DNA of 23,209 bases from Roridomyces roridus (lineage: Eukaryota > Basidiomycota > Agaricomycetes > Agaricales > Mycenaceae): NCBI GenBank assembly GCA_029378245.1, contig JARKIF010000379.1, positions 1 through 23,209 of the forward strand, read 5' to 3'. The notes under the pieces are model-generated. The model saw nothing but the letters and a program-made list of their open reading frames with translations. It ran no database searches and was not told where the DNA came from. The position numbers were made by a program, and so were the translations under genes. Positions within the stretch are counted from its first letter, which is position 1; the number at the start of each line of letters is the position of its first letter. Of this stretch, positions 19,755 to 23,209 are shown piece after piece.

Positions 19755-22700
19755 TTAGACGATGTCACGGAGACTCATGGGGACTTCAGGCTGTAAAGGG
19801 GTATGTCAGTGGGACTGTCGCCAGTGACAAGTGAGGACGAACGCATTTGATTCTAGTCATACAGTCAGCACCGCACGGAAAACAGCAACAATACACTCAC
19901 TTGTAGAAACACTCTATAGATCGTAACATTTCGACATCGCCGCCCGTGGCAGTCACGAAGTTGACAATGACGCCAGCACGAGAGTAGTTGGAGGCGATGG
20001 CAGGGGCGACGCGATGAGCGTATTCTTCGACTGCTTTGGGTAGATCATAATTAATAATGAGAGGAACGTGGGCGACCTCGGGCGTCTTGACTTGAACATC
20101 GTAGACGACAAGCACTTTGGCCGCCGATTGCCGCATTATCATGGAGGACGACCCTCGAAACTTGTTGAGGGCCGCGAGTTTGGTACCCGCATTCATATCC
20201 CCGTGCTAGAAAAAGTCAGAATGGGAACAAACAAAAACAAAGAGACGAACAAGGGGCACAGCTTCCAGTCCGCGACTGGCCAACTTGTAGACGACCGAGT
20301 CGAGGGCAGTCATACCACCGACATGGACAATAGCCTGCGCAACGTCCACGTCGTCGAACAAGTCTGCGAGGGCGTCGAGCTTCCACTCTCGCGCTTGAGC
20401 ACTCTCAGCACTAGAAGCCCCTCGTCCAGAGCCTATGATACCCAGCCCTCCACCGGGAGCAGACGCCAGACCATCAGACCGCCCGCCCGCAGTAAATGCC
20501 AGATAGAGATAGAACTGTCGGAGACCACGCGAGCTTTGCGCCGAGTCGGCGTGCGTCACGTTACCATCGCGGCGCACGAGAACCCGCACGGGCTCCCGCA
20601 GCTGGATCGCAGACGCAAGATTGAGAACGTCCTGAGGAACCGTGTTGGAGAAGAGGGCCGTCTGGCGCTCGATGATCGCGGGAACGCTGCTCGCCTCGGT
20701 GGGAGGAGAGGGGGTAAGACCGGAGAATCTTCTCCCATTAGAATCAAAGGAGAAGGAAGATTGCGAGATCTGGCCTGGGATGGAGCTGGGAGTGGGAGTG
20801 GTTGAACCCAAAGGACGCGACCGAGGGGGTGGCAAGAGCTTGACTATACTGAACACAAACTCATGGAGATTGCGGGCGATGAGCTGGTCGACTTCGTCCA
20901 GAACGAGGAAGCGGACCTCGGATCCACTGAGACCACCAGAACTGGTAAAGAGTGCATGAAGTTTCTGGGGTGTCCCGCAGATGATGTGAGGCATATTCTG
21001 CTGAAGCAAGCGAAGCTCTTGGCTGATATCGCTCGTGGTCGCACCAACGCCAAGGGCAGACCTAACACCAATGGGGCCACCAAGATCGCGAATCATACGT
21101 TGAGCTTGCGTAGCTTGGTCAACGGTGGTAGAAACCATGATGACGATTGGTCCTCGGTTCGGTGGACGAACAGTGATATTGGTCACGGCGATCTGAATGG
21201 CAGGGATCACATAGGCCGCAATTCTCTCCTGTGTCGGAGGCGCTTGAGCGATGATGTCTGCTCCGCGCAGCAGGAAAGGAAGAGCACGCTGCTGAATTTT
21301 GTTCGGAGGTCCCACGCTGTGCATTTTTGTCAGTGCTGCTGCAATTCGGTAGCGAATAGCACCCACCCGAATTTACTAAGTGACCGGAGTAGATCTGGCG
21401 CAAGGGACAACTGTTCCCATTTGGAAATCATTGGGCCTGAATCACGAGGAGAACCGCCCATCCAGTTGTCGTTCTGAAGGTCCAAGATCTATGGAGAATG
21501 AGTGCGCAGCTCAAAGTACTGGAGAACTGAATCATACACCGGCAGAATCACGTCGCACCAGACGGGAGACCGAACGCCGTTTGTCGCGAAGTAAAGAATC
21601 CTGACGGAGCGGATCTGCAGGACGTATTGGGAGATCGAGAGTGCCTGCAGACCAAGTACGCATGGGCGAGTTGGGCGCTCGGGAGGCAGACCTCAGATCA
21701 GGTCGATTGGGTAAACCGTGACCTAGCATGGACGCATTGGATACTCCGGGAGGAGACATCAACTGTTCGGTGCGAGGTCAAGCTGGGGAGTACCGGAACC
21801 CATCATTGAATGATTGGTGAGGGGGGAGATGGAAGCGTGAATCTGGTGAGATGCAGCGGTCAATTGGCCGACCGAAGCAGTGAGCATGTCCAGTCTCTGA
21901 GAGACGGAGACCATGTCGTCCGATGGGGGTGGACTGATTCGGCGCTATGTTGGCGAGAGACGGCCGGGTGCGTTGAGCGGGGGAGAAGAGAACTGTGGCC
22001 ATTTCCGTTGACAGCGAATGGATCCTTGAACTCGGGTTGTCCGCCCATACTGCCAAAGGAACGCTCGACCATGATATTGACCTTGCGCTGCATATCACCA
22101 ATGTCGCGCTGCATTTCACGAGCGGAATACTCGCAGCGGACCAATGCGGTCCAAGATGTCATGGAGGAGCGGGGACGCCTTGAGCTGAGCGTCAAAGGCG
22201 GCTTGGTCGGTATTGGCAGTAAAGTGGCTGCCAGAGTCCAAGGAAGGAGACGGGAGAAGATTGAAACGAGACCAACAGGGCCGTTGTAGGCCGTACCATT
22301 GCTCTGGGACGCCGTACCGCTCGTACACCGGGGAAAAAGGAGGAAGGCGGTTTGGCGGATTGCGGTCCTGACTCGAAGGGCCAGGTGTGGTACATGGCTA
22401 TCGTCCCTACTCAGCCAAGGGGTCCAGAACCACTATGCAGCTCCCGTCCTCGGGGCGACCGCGTGCATCGAGTTTGGTGTTGTCCGATGCCACGAAGTGC
22501 GAGGACCTCGCGCCGCTGGAAGGTCGGGCGCAGGCTGTGGAGGGGCGCGGCCATTGGGTCGCATCACGGCGTATATGCTTTGCTCTTTTGAGGAGGGCTC
22601 GGAGAGCTTCTCACAGAGCGATACTCGGAAGGAGAAATCGAGACGGAGGACAAGGAACTGCGATCGGCTTCGTGGTAGGCGGAAGGGCGACGGACAAAGG

Positions 22701-22790
22701 GCACGTCTCCAGAATCGTCCTCACTGACGCGGAGACCACCAGGAAAGAAGGGAGTGGAGCAGGATTCAGAGCAACGGCACTCCGTGCCAT
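19755..22790 (-). CDS. Degenerate eIF4A-like DEAD-box protein (probable pseudo-helicase) with N-terminal extension
   Basis: Clean exons on the minus strand: about 21777-21538, 21488-21367, 21316-20251, 20205-19901, 19852-19843 (10 nt) and 19790-19755. Introns are 49, 50, 45, 48 and 52 bp. Both RecA-like domains align by eye with eIF4A. The Q motif is kept (KFGVGPPNKIQQRALP). Motif I (A-x-x-G-x-G-K-T) is replaced by AQAPPTQERIA; Ia by VSTTVDQATQ; II reads DEVD (20887-20898); III reads SNT (20641-20649); V reads VYDVQVKTPEV; VI reads HRVAPAIASNYSR. Framework pieces such as IICGTPQKLHALF, VPQDVLNLA, PVRVLVRRD, PLHGDM, LIINYDLP and PEVPMSLRDIV remain. ATP binding and hydrolysis are therefore unlikely; a scaffold role is inference. 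Ser/Gly/Pro-rich inserts enlarge the domains. Upstream of about 21777 the frame breaks repeatedly, so the start (22790) is tentative. Confidence 0.8.
19843..19852 (-). other. 10-nt microexon of the eIF4A-like gene
   Basis: The exon AATCAAATGC sits between a 48-bp intron (GTGAGT to CTAG) and a 52-bp intron (GTTCGT to ACAG). Including it gives ECFYKIKC joined in frame to PEVPMSLRDIV and a stop. Skipping it shifts the frame. Confidence 0.65.
21770..22790 (-). other. Frameshifted N-terminal extension of the eIF4A-like gene
   Basis: Protein-like segments alternate between frames. On the minus strand these are: MARSAVALNPAPLP (from 22790); GGLRVSEDDSGDVPFVRRPS and on to QKSKAYTP (22740-22564); DSGSHFTANTDQAAFDAQLK then ASPLLHDILDRI (about 22235-22143); LVRCEYSAREMQRDIGDMQR then KVNIMVERSFGSMG (about 22145-22030); SDDMVSVSQRLDMLTASVGQ then LTAASHQIHA (about 21925-21830); and EQLMSPPGVSNASMLGHG (from about 21777). 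At least five shifts are needed and no GT-AG intron explains them. The middle segments predict coiled coil. The make-up is otherwise Ser/Pro-rich and disordered. Confidence 0.6.
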
Positions 22791-22919
22791 GATGGCGACT
22801 AGGATGGTGCAAGACGAGGCACCAGCTGGTACTAGTCAACAAGGGACGCAAGAGAGAAGGAATGGAATTACGGGGGATGAGGGGATGGCTTGGAGGGCGT
22901 CAGAGGTAACTAGGCGTCC

Positions 22920-23209
22920 ATGCAGCAAACCGCTGTAAGGTCAAGCCCAGCCCGTTGTGTTTGTCATAACTTTTGATATCGACTCAATAGGATGGCCCAG
23001 CTAGCACAGTTTTCCGTCTGGCTTTGCGTGAACTGCGAGCCTCAGTAAGCGTGCAATGCCGCCTGAATTCCTCTTTAATCGCAGGCATAGGCTGTCCAGC
23101 CGGGAAAGCTCAACAGGCCACTCGCCGCCACTTTCGTACCGTCATTGAACACAGATGGCGTCGGGACAGTTATAACGATGTAGAAAATGCCATTATCTTT
23201 CTGCGGTCC
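22920..23209 (+). CDS. Probable LYR-motif mitochondrial protein, FMC1-like (5' part)
   Basis: Tentative exons 22920-22934, 22991-23044 and 23117 onward, running off the window. They encode MQQTADGPASTVFRLALREL, RAS, then ATRRHFRTVIEHRWRRDSYN and DVENAIIFLRS. VFRLALRELR resembles the LYR-type helix of FMC1, a matrix factor for F1-ATPase assembly, and NAIIFLRS resembles the conserved helix near its C-terminus. The first intron (22935-22990) has GTAAGG and ATAG ends. The second has donor GTAAGC; its strongest acceptor by position (23084) breaks the frame, whereas CAACAG at 23116 keeps it. Only about 52 residues are visible, so the family call is moderate. It is divergent from the eIF4A-like gene, about 130 bp apart. 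Confidence 0.45.

Noticed and set aside
20068..20805. 245-codon plus-strand open frame opposite the eIF4A-like exon
   Set aside because: Low-complexity Arg/Ser-rich shadow; the minus strand carries the spliced conserved protein.
20863..21477. 204-codon plus-strand open frame
   Set aside because: Runs across an intron and two exons of the minus-strand gene and shows no domain-like sequence.
21778..22119. Separate minus-strand protein of 113 codons
   Set aside because: Its start is not conserved-looking, and the better coding segments lie in neighbouring frames as pieces of the eIF4A-like extension.

Overview
This window is nuclear DNA from a filamentous fungus, most likely a basidiomycete of the Agaricomycetes type. 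Genes are split by many very short introns: those I could place are 39-60 bp, nearly all GT-AG and usually 44-52 bp, and one uncertain intron at the right edge would be 72 bp. Genes lie on both strands with little space between them, there are no operons, and the proteins are conserved eukaryotic housekeeping families. I worked out exon structures by hand from reading frame, splice sites and family conservation. Most spliced models close to a whole number of codons and to the length expected for the family.

Layout from left to right: a P4-ATPase lipid flippase (-, cut by the left edge, with three apparent frameshifts); a salicylaldehyde/vanillin-type aldehyde dehydrogenase (+); a basic/acidic low-complexity protein of unknown function (+); a 15-exon dynamin-superfamily GTPase of the nuclear GTPase SLIP-GC type (+); a mitochondrial CCDC90/DUF1640 coiled-coil membrane protein (+); the exon-junction-complex factor PYM (-); GPN-loop GTPase 3 (+); a small His/Arg-rich protein (+); a Ure2p-like glutathione S-transferase (-); the cytochrome oxidase assembly factor PET191/COA5 (-); the Fe-S assembly factor IBA57 (+); a small phosphopantetheinyl transferase of the mitochondrial Ppt2 type (-); Elongator subunit ELP2 (+); a degenerate eIF4A-like DEAD-box protein (-); and the beginning of a probable LYR/FMC1-like gene (+, cut by the right edge).

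Three things stand out. First, the eIF4A-like protein at 19755-22790 keeps the eIF4A scaffold and the Q motif but has lost motif I and motifs Ia, III, V and VI, so it looks like a catalytically dead helicase, with an N-terminal coiled-coil extension. Second, three divergent gene pairs (PYM/GPN3, PET191/IBA57, PPT2/ELP2) have start codons only 30-35 bp apart, and IBA57 and PPT2 converge with 10 bp between stop codons. Third, apparent frameshifts cluster near both ends of the window (about 390-810 and 21775-22770), while about 18 kb in between has a single suspect homopolymer. This could mean pseudogene decay or low sequence quality near the ends.

Five genes encode likely mitochondrial proteins (CCDC90-like, PET191, IBA57, PPT2, FMC1-like), three of them consecutive at 14737-16720. 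I saw no rRNA, tRNA, CRISPR array, transposon or phage-like element.
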